Source of the DNA: Streptomyces fodineus
GTDB taxonomy: Bacteria; Actinomycetota; Actinomycetes; Streptomycetales; Streptomycetaceae
Assembly (NCBI RefSeq): GCF_001735805.1
Contig: NZ_CP017248.1
Span: 2,418,001-2,482,000 of the forward strand
DNA length: 64,000 nt
Reading direction: 5' to 3'
The notes under the pieces: generated by a model
The model's database searches: none
What the model saw: the letters and a program-made list of their open reading frames with translations, nothing else
What the model was told of the DNA's origin: nothing
Shown: positions 37,142-46,814 of the stretch, in pieces
Position numbering within the stretch: position 1 is the stretch's first letter
How the letters are laid out: every line of letters begins with the position of its first letter
Translations under genes and position numbers: made by a program

Positions 37142-39993
37142 GGGGTCCTCCGGAGGGAGACGAGGTCGGACAGCTCGCGGTCGGTCAGTTCGGTGAGCGC
37201 CGCCTCGCCGGAGCCGAGGATGGCGTCGGCCAGGGCCCGCTTGGCGGTGAGCATCTCGGCGATGCGGTCCTCGACCGTGCCCTCGGTGACCAGGCGGTGG
37301 ACCTGGACGGGCTGGGTCTGGCCGATGCGGTACGCCCGGTCGGTGGCCTGTTCCTCGACCGCCGGGTTCCACCAGCGGTCGAAGTGGACGACATGGCCCG
37401 CCCGGGTGAGGTTCAGGCCGGTGCCGGCGGCCTTCAGGGACAGGACGAGGACCGGGGTCTCGCCGTCCTGGAAGCGGTCGACCATGCGCTCGCGCTCCGG
37501 GACGGGCGTGCCTCCGTGCAGCAGGTCGACCGGGATCGCGCGGGCGGAGAGGTGCGCGGTGATCAGGCGGGCCATGCCGACGTACTGGGTGAAGACGAGC
37601 GCCGAGCCGTCCTCGGCGAGCAGGGTGTCCAACAGCTCGTCCAGCAGGGCGAGTTTGCCGGAGCGGCGGGCGAGTCGGTCCGGGCGCGTCTCCTCCTTCA
37701 GGTACAGCGCCGGGTGGTCGCAGATCTGCTTCAGGGCGCCCAGCAGTTTCAGCACCAGGCCCCGGCGGGCGATGCCCTCGGCGGTCTCGATGGCCAGCAT
37801 CGACTCGCGCACCACCGCCTCGTACAGCGCGGCCTGTTCGCGGGTGAGCGGCACCGGGTGGTCGGTCTCGGTCTTGGGCGGCAGTTCGGGGACGATGCCG
37901 GGGTCGGACTTCTTGCGCCGCAGGAGGAAGGGGCGGACCAGGCGGGCCAGGCGCCCCACCGCTTCCTCGTCCTCGCCGTTCTCCACCGCGCGGGCGTGCC
38001 GGGCTCGGAAGGTCTTCAGGGGGCCGAGGAGTCCGGGGGTGGTCCAGTCGAGCAGGGCCCACAGTTCGGAGAGGTTGTTCTCCACCGGGGTGCCGGTCAG
38101 TGCCACGCGCGCGGGTGACGGGATCGTACGCAGCGCCTTGGCCGTGGCGGAGTACGGGTTCTTCACGTGCTGGGCCTCGTCGGCGACGACCATGCCCCAG
38201 GGGTGGTCGGCGAGCTGTGGGGCCGCCGACCGCATCGTGCCGTACGTGGTGAGGACGAAACCGCTGTCCGGGCTGTCGAGGGTGCGGTCCGGGCCGTGGA
38301 AGCGGCGGACGGGGACGCCGGGCGCGAACCGGGTGATCTCCCGCTGCCAGTTGCCGAGCAGGGAGGCCGGGCATACCACGAGGGTCGGCTCGGGGCGGGC
38401 GCGCTTCAGATGCAGGGCGATGAGGGTGACGGTCTTGCCCAGGCCCATGTCGTCGGCGAGGCAGCCGCCGAGTCCGAGTGAGGTCATGAGGTCCAGCCAG
38501 GCCAGGCCGCGCAGTTGGTAGTCGCGCAGGGTGGCCGCCAGCCCGGCGGGCGGTTCGGCCGGGCGCAGGCCCGCGGTGAGCCGGTCACGGAGGGCGGCCA
38601 GTGCGCCGACCGGGACGGCCTCGACCCTCTCGCCGTCGACGTCGGCGGTGCCGGTGAGCGCGACGGACAGCGCGTCGACCGGGTCGAGCAGGCCCAGTTC
38701 GCGCTTGCGTGCCTTGCGGACGAGGGCCGGGTCGACCAGCACCCAGCGGTCCCGGAGCCGTACGACCGGACGGTGGGCCTCGGCGAGGGCGTCCATCTCG
38801 CCCTCGCTGAGAGGATCCCCGCCGAGTGCCAGCTGCCAGCGGAACTGGAGCAGTTCCTCGCTCTCGAAGAAGCCGGTGCCGTCGGTCGCCGAGCCGGGTG
38901 CCGGGCGGACCACGGCGGCGGCGGTGAGATCCCGGGCGAGGTCGCGGGGCCAGTGCACGGCGACCCCGGCGGCGGCCAGCCGGGTGGCGGCCACGCCGAG
39001 CAGTTCGCCCAGTTCCTCCTCGGACAGGGCGAGGACGTCCGGCACATCCTGCTCGGCCAGCCGGTCCAGCGGGGGCCACACGCGGGCCGCACGCCGTACC
39101 GCGAGGGCGGCGTCCACCCGCGCGCGGGGCCCGAACGCCGTGTCGGCCTCCCCCGCCCACAGGGCTGCCGCATCGGCCACCAGGGTCGGGTCGGCGAGGC
39201 TGTGCACCTGCACGATGGCCGCCCCGGCGGCGCGGGCGCCGTCGGCCGCACCCGCGTCGAAGACGTCGTACGCGGACAGGTGCAGGCGGAGCGAGATCCG
39301 CACCCCGGCGTCCATGCCGGCGGCGACCTCGGCCGCCCACGCATGGGCCTGCGGCAGGGCCACGGGCTCGCGGGCGGCGAAGGGCCGTCCGGAGGTGTAC
39401 GGGGCGGCGGGGGTGCGGGGCAGGGTGTCGGCGACCGCGTCCAGGAAGGAGCGGATCAGGGCCTCCGGCTGGGGCAGCCGGAGCGGGCCGGGGTCCGGGA
39501 GCGGCACCGCGTGTCCCTCCGGGGGCAGAGCCGCGGCGACCGCGCACAGGTGGGCGATGTCGTCGGGCTCCAGCGGGCCGGTCCGCCAGGCGTCCTGGCC
39601 GGCCGGGGTCAGGCCCGGCAGCAGCCGGCCGCGGGCGATCAGCCGCAGCGCGTGCAGTGCGGCGGCGCCCCAGCAGGCCGTGGCCGGATGGGCGGCCGGG
39701 TCGCGGCGGGCCCGGACCAGCAGCGGCAGGGCCTCGGTGAGCGGCAGGGTCAGCGCGGGCACCTGCCGGCGGCGGACGGTGGCCCCGTGGCGTCGTACGA
39801 CCGTCAGCTCGTCGGTGTCGCCGTGGGCTTCGGCGGGCAGGGGGCCGCCGTCGGGGTCCCAGAAGGCGATGCGGCCCTCGCGTGGGAGGGGCGCGGGCAG
39901 GTAGACGGACGCGAGGCGCGCCGGGACCGGGTTCCCGCCCTGCGCGGAGCCTCCCGTGCGCCCGGCCACCGCTGCCGTGCCGCCGCCGCTCAT
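37138..39993 (-). CDS. SNF2-family DEAD/DEAH-like helicase
   Basis: The 951-residue protein has a ~480-residue variable N-terminal region and a complete Snf2 motor: LRDYQLRGLAWL, DDMGLGKTVT (near 514), VCPASLLGNWQRE, VVADEAQHVKNP (near 607), LTGTPVENNLSELW, then helicase C motifs SALVFTQYVGMARLI, LSLKAAGTGLNLT and HFDRWWNPAVEEQATDRAYRIGQ. It is an ATP-driven DNA translocase of the bacterial SWI/SNF type, likely partnered with the SWIM protein whose gene overlaps it. GGGAGG precedes the ATG. Confidence 0.95.
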   Translation of the reverse strand: MSGGGTAAVAGRTGGSAQGGNPVPARLASVYLPAPLPREGRIAFWDPDGGPLPAEAHGDTDELTVVRRHGATVRRRQVPALTLPLTEALPLLVRARRDPAAHPATACWGAAALHALRLIARGRLLPGLTPAGQDAWRTGPLEPDDIAHLCAVAAALPPEGHAVPLPDPGPLRLPQPEALIRSFLDAVADTLPRTPAAPYTSGRPFAAREPVALPQAHAWAAEVAAGMDAGVRISLRLHLSAYDVFDAGAADGARAAGAAIVQVHSLADPTLVADAAALWAGEADTAFGPRARVDAALAVRRAARVWPPLDRLAEQDVPDVLALSEEELGELLGVAATRLAAAGVAVHWPRDLARDLTAAAVVRPAPGSATDGTGFFESEELLQFRWQLALGGDPLSEGEMDALAEAHRPVVRLRDRWVLVDPALVRKARKRELGLLDPVDALSVALTGTADVDGERVEAVPVGALAALRDRLTAGLRPAEPPAGLAATLRDYQLRGLAWLDLMTSLGLGGCLADDMGLGKTVTLIALHLKRARPEPTLVVCPASLLGNWQREITRFAPGVPVRRFHGPDRTLDSPDSGFVLTTYGTMRSAAPQLADHPWGMVVADEAQHVKNPYSATAKALRTIPSPARVALTGTPVENNLSELWALLDWTTPGLLGPLKTFRARHARAVENGEDEEAVGRLARLVRPFLLRRKKSDPGIVPELPPKTETDHPVPLTREQAALYEAVVRESMLAIETAEGIARRGLVLKLLGALKQICDHPALYLKEETRPDRLARRSGKLALLDELLDTLLAEDGSALVFTQYVGMARLITAHLSARAIPVDLLHGGTPVPERERMVDRFQDGETPVLVLSLKAAGTGLNLTRAGHVVHFDRWWNPAVEEQATDRAYRIGQTQPVQVHRLVTEGTVEDRIAEMLTAKRALADAILGSGEAALTELTDRELSDLVSLRRTP

Positions 39994-40101
39994 GGTCCTG
40001 CCACCTCCCGCCCCGTGTGTCGGATCAGCTGTCTTCGACTCTACGGGCGGGGTCTGACAATCAGGCCCGGGACCGGCCGTGACCTGCGCTGACGGGACCG
40101 G

Positions 40102-40683
40102 TTACGGGACCGTGCGGGAGACGACGTAGACCATCGGGTTGTTCGGGTCGGACATGTTCACGATCACGTCCTGGGTGGGCGCCGGGTTCTTCTGCCTGTG
40201 CGTGAGTCCCCACCAGGGGCCGGGGCCGGTGAAGTTCCAGCCGCTGACCTTCTGGTCGCGGGCGCTGATGGTGATGTCGCCCTTCTTCAGCTCGTCGCGG
40301 CGGGTGCCGGTGGTCTGCAGGAAGCTGTCCAGGCCGGCCGCGTTGGTGCGGAACTGCACGTAGAGGCGGCTGGTCTTCCAGTTGTTCGTCTCGTAGGAGG
40401 CGACGGCGTCGGCGGGGTGCGGGACGGCCACCTGGTACAGGCGTCGCTGCACCTGCGAGGGCAGGCCCTCGGTGAGGCCGGTCGCCGAGTACTTCGCCTC
40501 CTTGTCCTTGCCGCTGTTGCGGCTCTGGTTGGCGGAGATCACCAGGTAGCCGGCCGGGACGCCGATGAGCAGGCCGATGATCAGCAGGGTGAGCGCCCGG
40601 CGCCTGGCCTTGTGCCGGGAGTCCTCGGCGGGCCGGCGCGGCTCGTCCGGCGGGGCGGCCTGGCGGGGCAGGGAGGCGGTCAT
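40102..40683 (-). CDS. Hypothetical membrane-anchored protein
   Basis: The 193 residues comprise a basic, Pro-rich cytoplasmic tail, one transmembrane helix (ALTLLIIGLLIGVPAGYLVIS) and an extracytoplasmic domain of ~135 residues (LPSQVQRRLYQVAVPHPADAVASYETNNWKTSRLYVQFRT; DVIVNMSDPNNPMVYVVSRTV). I do not recognise the domain. It is translationally coupled to the ROK-kinase gene (ATGA), so the two are co-expressed, but nothing in its sequence points to sugar metabolism. Confidence 0.75.
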   Translation of the reverse strand: MTASLPRQAAPPDEPRRPAEDSRHKARRRALTLLIIGLLIGVPAGYLVISANQSRNSGKDKEAKYSATGLTEGLPSQVQRRLYQVAVPHPADAVASYETNNWKTSRLYVQFRTNAAGLDSFLQTTGTRRDELKKGDITISARDQKVSGWNFTGPGPWWGLTHRQKNPAPTQDVIVNMSDPNNPMVYVVSRTVP

Positions 40684-41825
40684 GCGGTGTCCCGGTCGTG
40701 GCGGGTCTGGGCGTACCGCTCGTAGCGCTCGTACCGTTCCACCCGGCGGCGCTTGGCCCGGCGGAACCGGCGGGCGACCAGCCGGGCCAGGTCGGCTGCG
40801 CCCACCATGCCGGCCTCGGGGCCGAGCTGGGCGCGGGTGATGCGGGCCTCGGGGCGGTAGCCGCGGCCGGTGAGATGGCGTTTGAAGGCGTCCCGGGCCG
40901 GGCCGATGAGCAGGTCGTCGGCGGCCGAGACCCCGCCGCCGATGACGAAGCAGGACGGGTCGAGGGCGGCGGCGAGGTTGGCGATGCCGACGCCGAGCCA
41001 CTGGCCGATGTCCTGGAGCAGCTCGACGCACATGGCGTCGCCCTCACGGGCCAGCTCGGTGATCATCGGGCCGGTGATGTCGTCGACGTTGCCCTTGACG
41101 TGCTCGATGATCCCGTACGCCACCGGGGAGTCGGCGGCGGCCAGCTCCTTGGCCTCGCGGACGAGCGCGTTGCCTGAGCTGTACTGCTCCCAGCAGCCGC
41201 GGTTGCCGCACGGGCAGCGGTGCCCGCCGGGCACGACCTGCATATGACCGAATTCACCGGCGACGCCGTACTTGCCCCGCTTGACCTGGCCGTCCTCCAG
41301 GATGGCGCCGCCGATGCCGGTGCCGAGGGTGATCATGACGAGGTGGTCCTCGCCCCGGCCGGCGCCGAAGCGCCACTCCGCCCAGGCGGCGGTGTTGGCG
41401 TCGTTGTCCACGAGGACCGGCACGGACAGGCGGCCGCTCAGACGGTCGCGCAGCGGTTCGTTGCGCCAGGACAGGTGGGGTGCGAACAGGACGCGGTTGC
41501 GGTCGGCGTCGACCCAGCCGGCGGCGCCGATGCCGACCGCGTGCACGTCGTGCCGGTCGGACAGGTCCAGGACCAGTTCGACGATGGTGTCCTCGACGAC
41601 CTTGGGGCTCTTGGACTTGTCCGGGGTCTCCGCGCGGAGCTTCTCCAGGATGTTGCCGTCGGCGTCCACGACGCCCGCCATGACCTTGGTGCCGCCGATG
41701 TCGATGCCCACCGTGGGCACGCGGGGTGCGGTCAGGTGGGACCGGCGCTCGCGCGTGCCGACGGTTCGCAGGACCGGGGCTCGGCGGGAGCCGATGGGGG
41801 CGGTGAGGTCGCGGTAGGTGCTCAT
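40680..41825 (-). CDS. ROK-family sugar kinase (glucokinase-like)
   Basis: The 381-residue protein has the ROK phosphate-binding motif VGIDIGGTKVMAGVV (near 42), the catalytic VDNDANTAAWAEW, GTGIGGAI and the zinc-binding CPCGNRGCWEQYSSG (near 203-217), with C-terminal VIGGGVSAADDL. It should phosphorylate glucose or a related sugar with ATP. Position next to a sugar-type ABC operon suggests it acts on the imported sugar. The extra N-terminal ~35 residues and a C-terminal basic tail with RYERYERYAQ repeats are outside the kinase fold. Confidence 0.92.
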   Translation of the reverse strand: MSTYRDLTAPIGSRRAPVLRTVGTRERRSHLTAPRVPTVGIDIGGTKVMAGVVDADGNILEKLRAETPDKSKSPKVVEDTIVELVLDLSDRHDVHAVGIGAAGWVDADRNRVLFAPHLSWRNEPLRDRLSGRLSVPVLVDNDANTAAWAEWRFGAGRGEDHLVMITLGTGIGGAILEDGQVKRGKYGVAGEFGHMQVVPGGHRCPCGNRGCWEQYSSGNALVREAKELAAADSPVAYGIIEHVKGNVDDITGPMITELAREGDAMCVELLQDIGQWLGVGIANLAAALDPSCFVIGGGVSAADDLLIGPARDAFKRHLTGRGYRPEARITRAQLGPEAGMVGAADLARLVARRFRRAKRRRVERYERYERYAQTRHDRDTA

Positions 41826-41962
41826 CGCGCTCGATTCTGCCTCACCATGGGTAAGGCTGTTGTACGAGCGAGGGCAGGGGGCGCGCGGGCATCGCCGTCC
41901 GCGGCGTGCGTCGTGGTTGCTCGCGCGCCGCGGAGCCGCTGATCGATGCGGCCCCGTGCCCC

Positions 41963-42733
41963 TTAACTACGCTGCAGTTCGTGGCGTAGAGCATCCAGGT
42001 CGGACCCGCCGGCCATCTGCTGGGTCAGTTCGTCCAGGCTGATCTCGTCCCGTGTGTAATTGCCCACCATCGTGCCCCTGCGCAGAAGCACGAACCTGTC
42101 CCCCACCAGATACGCGTGATGCGGGTTGTGGGTGATCAAGACAACTCCCAGGCCCTCGTCCCGTGCCGCGGCCACATATTTGAGGACCACACCGGACTGC
42201 TTCACCCCCAGTGCCGCCGTCGGCTCGTCCAGGACCAGGACCTTCGCGCCGAAGTGGACGGCCCGGGCGATCGCCACGCACTGGCGTTCACCGCCGGAGA
42301 GGGTGCCGATGGGCTGGTCGACGTCCCTCAGGTCGATGCCCATCCGGAGCAGCGCCTCACGGGTGGTGCGGCGCATGAGGTCGGTGTCCAGGCGTTTGAA
42401 GGGGCCGACGCCCTTGCGGGGCTCGGAGCCGAGGAAGAAGTTGCGCCAGACCGGCATGAGGGGGACCACCGCCAGGTCCTGGTAGACCGTGGCGATACCG
42501 CGGTCCAGGGCCTCGCGCGGGGAGGAGAGGGTCGTCTCCTCACCCTCGATGCGCAGCGTGCCGCCGTCGTGCGCGTGCAGGCCCGCGATGATCTTGATCA
42601 GGGTGGACTTGCCGGCCCCGTTGTCGCCGAGGACGCAGGTGATCTCACCGGGGTCGACCTCCAGCGAGACGCCTTCGAGGGCACGCACGGTGCCGTAGTG
42701 CTTGCTGACGCCGGCCAGCTCGACGAGGGTCAC
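41963..42733 (-). CDS. Sugar ABC transporter ATP-binding protein
   Basis: This 256-residue ATPase has Walker [10 protein letters not shown] (near 35), Q-loop [10 protein letters not shown], signature LSGGERQ (near 146) and Walker [12 protein letters not shown] (near 169). It is a single ATPase domain, resembling the first half of RbsA/XylG proteins, as in other actinobacterial inositol/ribose/fructose-type systems. It works with the downstream-listed permease and lipoprotein; its GTG shares GTGA with the permease stop. The likely substrate is a monosaccharide or inositol. Confidence 0.94.
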   Translation of the reverse strand: MTLVELAGVSKHYGTVRALEGVSLEVDPGEITCVLGDNGAGKSTLIKIIAGLHAHDGGTLRIEGEETTLSSPREALDRGIATVYQDLAVVPLMPVWRNFFLGSEPRKGVGPFKRLDTDLMRRTTREALLRMGIDLRDVDQPIGTLSGGERQCVAIARAVHFGAKVLVLDEPTAALGVKQSGVVLKYVAAARDEGLGVVLITHNPHHAYLVGDRFVLLRRGTMVGNYTRDEISLDELTQQMAGGSDLDALRHELQRS

Positions 42734-43758
42734 TTGTTGGCCTCCGCGCGCTTCTTGACCCAGGCGTTGAGCAGGGTCGCGAGGAGCAGCATCGCTCCGA
42801 GGAAGAACTTGAACCAGTCGGGATTCCATTCGGCGAAGACGATGCCCTTGCTCGTCATGCCGAAGAGGAGGGCGCCCACGGCGGAGCCGATCGCGCTGCC
42901 GTAGCCGCCGGTGATCAGGCAGCCGCCGATGACGGCCGCGATGATGTAGATCAGCTCGTTGCCGACGCCCTCGCCGGACTGGACGGCGTCGAAGGAGAAG
43001 AGCAGGTGCTGGCCGGAGATCCAGGCGCCGAACGCCACGCCCATATAGAGGCCGATCTTGGTCTTGGCCACCGGGACGCCGACCGCGCGGGCCGCGTCCT
43101 CGTTGCCGCCGACGGCGAAGATCCAGTTGCCCGCGCGGGTGCGCAGCAGGATCCAGGAGGCGAGGGCGACCAGGCCCAGCCACCACAGGATCGTGACCTT
43201 GAAGTCGACGCCGCCGACGGTGAGCGTCGAGGCGAAGAGGGCGCGGGCGGAGGGGAAGCCCTCCATGTCCCCGATGGTCTTCGTCGACACGGTGCCGTCG
43301 ATCAGCTTGGTGAAGCCCAGGTTCATGCCGGTGAGCATCAGGAAGGTGCCGAGCGTGACGATGAAGCTGGGCAGCCTGGTGCGGGTGAGCATGAAGCCGT
43401 TGAACGCGCCGACGGCCAGGGTGGCCAGGAGCGAGACGCCTACGCCGACCCAGGTGTTGGCGGTCATCTGGTAGCTGAACATCGACGAGATCAGCGCGGA
43501 GGACGTGACCAGGACGCCCGCCGAGAGGTCGAACTCGCCGCCGATCATCAGCAGGGCCACCGGTACGGCCATGATGCCGATGGTCGAGGAGGCGTACAGG
43601 ACCGTGCTGAGGCTGGCGGCGCGCAGGAACCCGTCGGCGGCGCAGGCGAAGAAGACGAAGACGGCGAGCGCGCCGACGACCGAGCCCAGTTCGGGGCGGG
43701 AGAGCAGCTTCTTCAGCGGAGAGGTCTGCAGAATCCTTTCATCAGTGGCCGCGCTCAT
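42730..43758 (-). CDS. Sugar ABC transporter permease (RbsC-like)
   Basis: The 342-residue protein has about nine hydrophobic segments and the CUT2 permease signature [20 protein letters not shown], with [14 protein letters not shown] and [24 protein letters not shown]. It forms the membrane channel of the importer. The gene lies between the lipoprotein and ATPase genes with four-base overlaps on both sides. Confidence 0.94.
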   Translation of the reverse strand: MSAATDERILQTSPLKKLLSRPELGSVVGALAVFVFFACAADGFLRAASLSTVLYASSTIGIMAVPVALLMIGGEFDLSAGVLVTSSALISSMFSYQMTANTWVGVGVSLLATLAVGAFNGFMLTRTRLPSFIVTLGTFLMLTGMNLGFTKLIDGTVSTKTIGDMEGFPSARALFASTLTVGGVDFKVTILWWLGLVALASWILLRTRAGNWIFAVGGNEDAARAVGVPVAKTKIGLYMGVAFGAWISGQHLLFSFDAVQSGEGVGNELIYIIAAVIGGCLITGGYGSAIGSAVGALLFGMTSKGIVFAEWNPDWFKFFLGAMLLLATLLNAWVKKRAEANK

Positions 43759-44759
43759 CGGGTGCCCCGCTCGGTGTACTCGGCCAGCGCGGCGGCCTGG
43801 TCCTTGGTGATGATCTGCGGGCCGGTGAGGACCGGCTTGCCGCCGCCGAGGACGTCGCCGTTGTACTTGTAGGCCCACAGCAGGTCGACCGCCTCGTAGC
43901 CCTGGAGGTACGGCTGCTGGTCCACGGCGAAGCCGAGGGTGCCGTTCTTCAGCTCGGCGGCGACCTGGGCGTTGAGGTCGAAGGTGTCGATCTCGGCCTT
44001 GCTGCCCGCGTCCGCCTTGGCCTTCACTGCGGTGTCGGCGTAGGGCGCGCCGAGGGTGACGACGGAGTCGATCGAGCTGTCGGCCTGGAGCTTGGCCTCG
44101 ATGGCGGACTGGACGTCGGGCATGTCGGTGCCGTTGACGTAGAGCTTCTGCAGGGTGCCGTGGAAGGTCTTGGCGACGCCGTCGCAGCGCTGCTCATGGC
44201 CGACGTTGCCCTGCTCGTGCAGCACGCACAGGGCCTTCTTCCGGCCGCGCTTGGTCAGTTCGTCGCCGACGGCCTCGCCCGCGATGGTCTCGTCCTGGCC
44301 GATGTGGGTGAGGGCGCCGAAGGCCTTGGACTCCTCGGAGCCGGAGTTCACCGTGATGACCGGGATGCCGGCCTTCTCGGCACGGGCCACGGCGGCCTTC
44401 ATGGCGTCGGGCTTGGCGAGGGTGACGATGATGCCGTCGACCTTCTTGTCCACGGCCGCGTCCACGAGCTGCGCCTGCTGCTGGGCCTGGTCGTCGTGCG
44501 AGTACAGGAAGTTGATGTTGTCCTTGACGGCGGCCTGCTTGGCGCCGCTCTGCACGATGTCCCAGAAGGTGTCGCCGTCTCCCGAGTGGGTGATCATCGC
44601 CAAGGTCCAGCGCGGGGTGTTCACCGCCGCCCTCCCCTGGGCCGCGGCGGCCTTGCGGGCGTCCTCGGCCCGCTTGCCTCCGGTGCTGCTGCACGCCCCC
44701 AGGGACAGCGAAAGTGCCCCTGTCACCGCGATGACCGCCCAAGTCCGAAACCGTGCCAC
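43755..44759 (-). CDS. Sugar-binding lipoprotein of the ABC transporter
   Basis: From the GTG preceded by AAGAAGGGG, the 334-residue protein has a lipoprotein signal (ALSLSLGAC, lipid-anchored Cys) and a periplasmic-binding-protein I fold (LAMITHSGDGDTFWDIVQSGAKQAA, VDGIIVTLAKPDAM, GIPVITVNSGSEE, FAVDQQPYLQGYEAVD), the RbsB/sugar-binding class. It captures the substrate outside the cell. It is the first gene of the ABC operon, and a candidate GntR operator lies 132 bases upstream. Confidence 0.94.
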   Translation of the reverse strand: MARFRTWAVIAVTGALSLSLGACSSTGGKRAEDARKAAAAQGRAAVNTPRWTLAMITHSGDGDTFWDIVQSGAKQAAVKDNINFLYSHDDQAQQQAQLVDAAVDKKVDGIIVTLAKPDAMKAAVARAEKAGIPVITVNSGSEESKAFGALTHIGQDETIAGEAVGDELTKRGRKKALCVLHEQGNVGHEQRCDGVAKTFHGTLQKLYVNGTDMPDVQSAIEAKLQADSSIDSVVTLGAPYADTAVKAKADAGSKAEIDTFDLNAQVAAELKNGTLGFAVDQQPYLQGYEAVDLLWAYKYNGDVLGGGKPVLTGPQIITKDQAAALAEYTERGTR

Positions 44760-44889
44760 GAGGCAGTGCCCCTTCTTGCCGTGTGCGTACGTGCGGAAGG
44801 GGCCGGTGATCAGCTCAGCGGCCCCAAACGCTCCAGTATCGAACACGGGTGACACTCATGACACAGCCGGGGAACACCTGCCCGTTCGC

Positions 44890-44901
44890 TTGTCCGGACA
44901 T
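44890..44901. promoter_or_regulatory. Candidate GntR operator upstream of the ABC operon
   Basis: The 12-mer TTGTCCGGACAT, with the perfect palindrome TGTCCGGACA, lies between the GntR gene and the transporter operon. The identical 12-mer occurs in front of the oxidoreductase gene. Two exact copies at the two expected promoters make it the likely operator of this local regulator. Confidence 0.75.
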
Positions 44902-44923
44902 TGCGACGAACCCGGGGCCGCGG

Positions 44924-45688
44924 TCAGGGCCGGACCAGCAGCTGGAACTCGAAGGAGTAGCGCGTCGGCCGGTAGGTGTGGTCGCCGAACTCGACCGCGC
45001 GGCCGGTGTCGTCGAACGTGGTGCGCTGCATGGTCAGCAGCGGGGCGCCCTCGGTCTCGCCGAGCCGCTCGGCCTCGGCGGCCGTGGCGCCCCGGGCGCC
45101 GATGGACTGGCGGGCGCTGTGCAGGGTGATCCCGGCCGAGCGCATCAGCCGGTACAGGCCGGTGGCCTCCAGCTGGCCGGTGTCCAGGTCGAGCAGACCG
45201 GGCGGGAGGTGGTTGACGAGGTACGCCATCGGCTCGCCGTGCGCGAGGCGCAGCCGCTCGACGCGGTGCACGTCGCTGCCCTCGGGGACGCCGAGCGCGG
45301 CGGCGACCTCGGCGGAGGCCGGTACGACGGTGTTGACCAGGACCTTGGTCGCGGGGCGCTGACCGGCCGCCTCCAGGTCGTCGTAGAGGCTGCTCAGCTC
45401 CAGCGGGCGCTTGACCTGGCTGTGCACCACCTGGGTGCCGACGCCGCGGCGGCGCACGAGGAGCCCCTTGTCGACCAGGGACTGGATGGCCTGGCGGACG
45501 GTCGGCCGGGACAGACCGAGCCGCGCGGCCAGCTCGATCTCGTTGCCCAGCAGGCTGCCCGGGGTGAGGGTGCCGTGCTCGATGGCGGCCTCCAGCTGCT
45601 GGGAGAGCTGGAAGTACAACGGCACCGGGGAGTTACGGTCCACGCGGAGGTCGAGCGACACGGTCGGGTCCACATCTGGTTTCGGCAC
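44924..45688 (-). CDS. GntR/HutC-family transcriptional regulator
   Basis: The ~254-residue protein has a GntR winged helix (PLYFQLSQQLEAAIEHGTLTPGSLLGNEIELAARLGLSRPTVRQAIQSLVDKGLLVRRRGVGTQV) and a UTRA effector domain (VHRVERLRLAHGEPMAYLVNHLPPG; FGDHTYRPTRYSFEFQLLV), so it belongs to the HutC subfamily. It probably represses the ABC transporter and the oxidoreductase until a sugar-derived effector binds. I start at GTG 45688; an in-frame GTG at 45754 would run through the second operator copy. Confidence 0.9.
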   Translation of the reverse strand: MPKPDVDPTVSLDLRVDRNSPVPLYFQLSQQLEAAIEHGTLTPGSLLGNEIELAARLGLSRPTVRQAIQSLVDKGLLVRRRGVGTQVVHSQVKRPLELSSLYDDLEAAGQRPATKVLVNTVVPASAEVAAALGVPEGSDVHRVERLRLAHGEPMAYLVNHLPPGLLDLDTGQLEATGLYRLMRSAGITLHSARQSIGARGATAAEAERLGETEGAPLLTMQRTTFDDTGRAVEFGDHTYRPTRYSFEFQLLVRP

Positions 45689-45738
45689 GGGCCCGAGCGT
45701 AGTCCCGTGATCGGTTGACGGGAAGTTGTGTAGTCCGA

Positions 45739-45750
45739 TTGTCCGGACAT
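45739..45750. promoter_or_regulatory. Candidate GntR operator in front of the oxidoreductase gene
   Basis: This is the second exact copy of TTGTCCGGACAT. It lies in the divergent gap between the GntR gene and the oxidoreductase gene, five bases before a TTGACA -35 box, so binding could block both promoters. Confidence 0.75.
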
Positions 45751-45755
45751 ACACA

Positions 45756-45784
45756 TTGACAGCGTACGGGCTCCGCCCTCACTT
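45756..45784 (+). promoter_or_regulatory. Promoter of the oxidoreductase gene; likely leaderless
   Basis: A perfect -35 TTGACA is followed after 17 bases by TCACTT, and the ATG comes seven bases after that. No ribosome site is visible before the ATG. A start site at or next to the A of ATG would give a leaderless mRNA. Confidence 0.55.
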
Positions 45785-45791
45785 TGTTTCC

Positions 45792-46814
45792 ATGCGCATC
45801 GGGGTCATCGGTACGGGCCGCATCGGCACCCTTCACGCGAGAACGCTCAGCCGTCACCGCGAGGTCGGATCGCTGATCCTGACGGACGTGGATCCGGCGC
45901 GGGCGCAGGGGCTGGCACACCGGCTGGGCGAGACGGTGGCACCGGGGGTGGACGAGATCTTCAAGTGGGGCGTGGACGCGGTGGTGATCACCACGGCGAC
46001 ATCGGCCCACGCCGAACTGATCGGCCGGGCGGCGCGCTCGGGCCTGCCGGTCTTCTGCGAGAAGCCGATCGCGCTCGACCTGCCGGGCACGCTGCAGGCG
46101 CTCGCCGAGGTGGAGACGGCGGGAACCATCCTGCAGATGGGGTTCCAGCGGCGCTTCGACGCGGGATACGCCGGTGCCCGCGAGGCCGTCCGCTCGGGAC
46201 GGCTCGGCCGGCTGCACACCGTCCGCGCGATGACCTGCGACCAGTCCCCTCCCCCGGCCGGCTGGCTGCCGCTGTCCGGCGGGCTGTTCCGGGACACGCT
46301 GATCCACGACTTCGACGTGCTGCGCTGGGTGACGGGACGTGAGGTGGCCGATGTGTACGCCACCGGGTCCGACGCCGGGCCCGCGATGTTCCGCGAGGCC
46401 GGTGACGTCGGCACGGGCGCGGCACTGCTCACGCTGGACGACGGCACGCTCGCCACGGCCACGGCGACCCGGCTGAACGGCGCCGGGTACGACGTGCGCA
46501 TGGAGCTGGCCGGGGAGCGGGACACGGTCGTGGTGGGCCTGGACGACCGTACGCCGCTCGCGTCCACCGAGCCGACCGGGCCACCGCCCGCGGACAAGCC
46601 GTGGCCCGGCTTCCTGGAGCGGTTCGGGCCCGCGTACGAGGCCGAGCTGAACGCCTTCGTGGACGTGATCCGCGGCGAGCGCCCCAACCCGTGCGACGGC
46701 CACGAGGCCCTGCAGGCCCTCCGCGTGGCCGAGGCCTGCGAACGCTCCCGCCGCGAGCACCGGCCGGTCCCGCTCGCCGAGATCCCCAACGCAACGCGGG
46801 CCTCGTACGGCTGA
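45792..46814 (+). CDS. Gfo/Idh/MocA-family oxidoreductase (inositol 2-dehydrogenase-like)
   Basis: This 340-residue NAD(P)-dependent enzyme has the Rossmann start MRIGVIGTGRIGTLHARTL, the EKPIALD motif with catalytic Lys, and the downstream GGLFRDTLIHDFDVLRWVTG containing the Asp and His usual for inositol/sugar dehydrogenases. It should oxidise a ring hydroxyl of a sugar or inositol. It is divergent from the GntR gene and carries a copy of the putative operator, tying it to the ABC importer as a catabolic module. Inositol 2-dehydrogenase is the best guess. Confidence 0.92.
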   Translation: MRIGVIGTGRIGTLHARTLSRHREVGSLILTDVDPARAQGLAHRLGETVAPGVDEIFKWGVDAVVITTATSAHAELIGRAARSGLPVFCEKPIALDLPGTLQALAEVETAGTILQMGFQRRFDAGYAGAREAVRSGRLGRLHTVRAMTCDQSPPPAGWLPLSGGLFRDTLIHDFDVLRWVTGREVADVYATGSDAGPAMFREAGDVGTGAALLTLDDGTLATATATRLNGAGYDVRMELAGERDTVVVGLDDRTPLASTEPTGPPPADKPWPGFLERFGPAYEAELNAFVDVIRGERPNPCDGHEALQALRVAEACERSRREHRPVPLAEIPNATRASYG

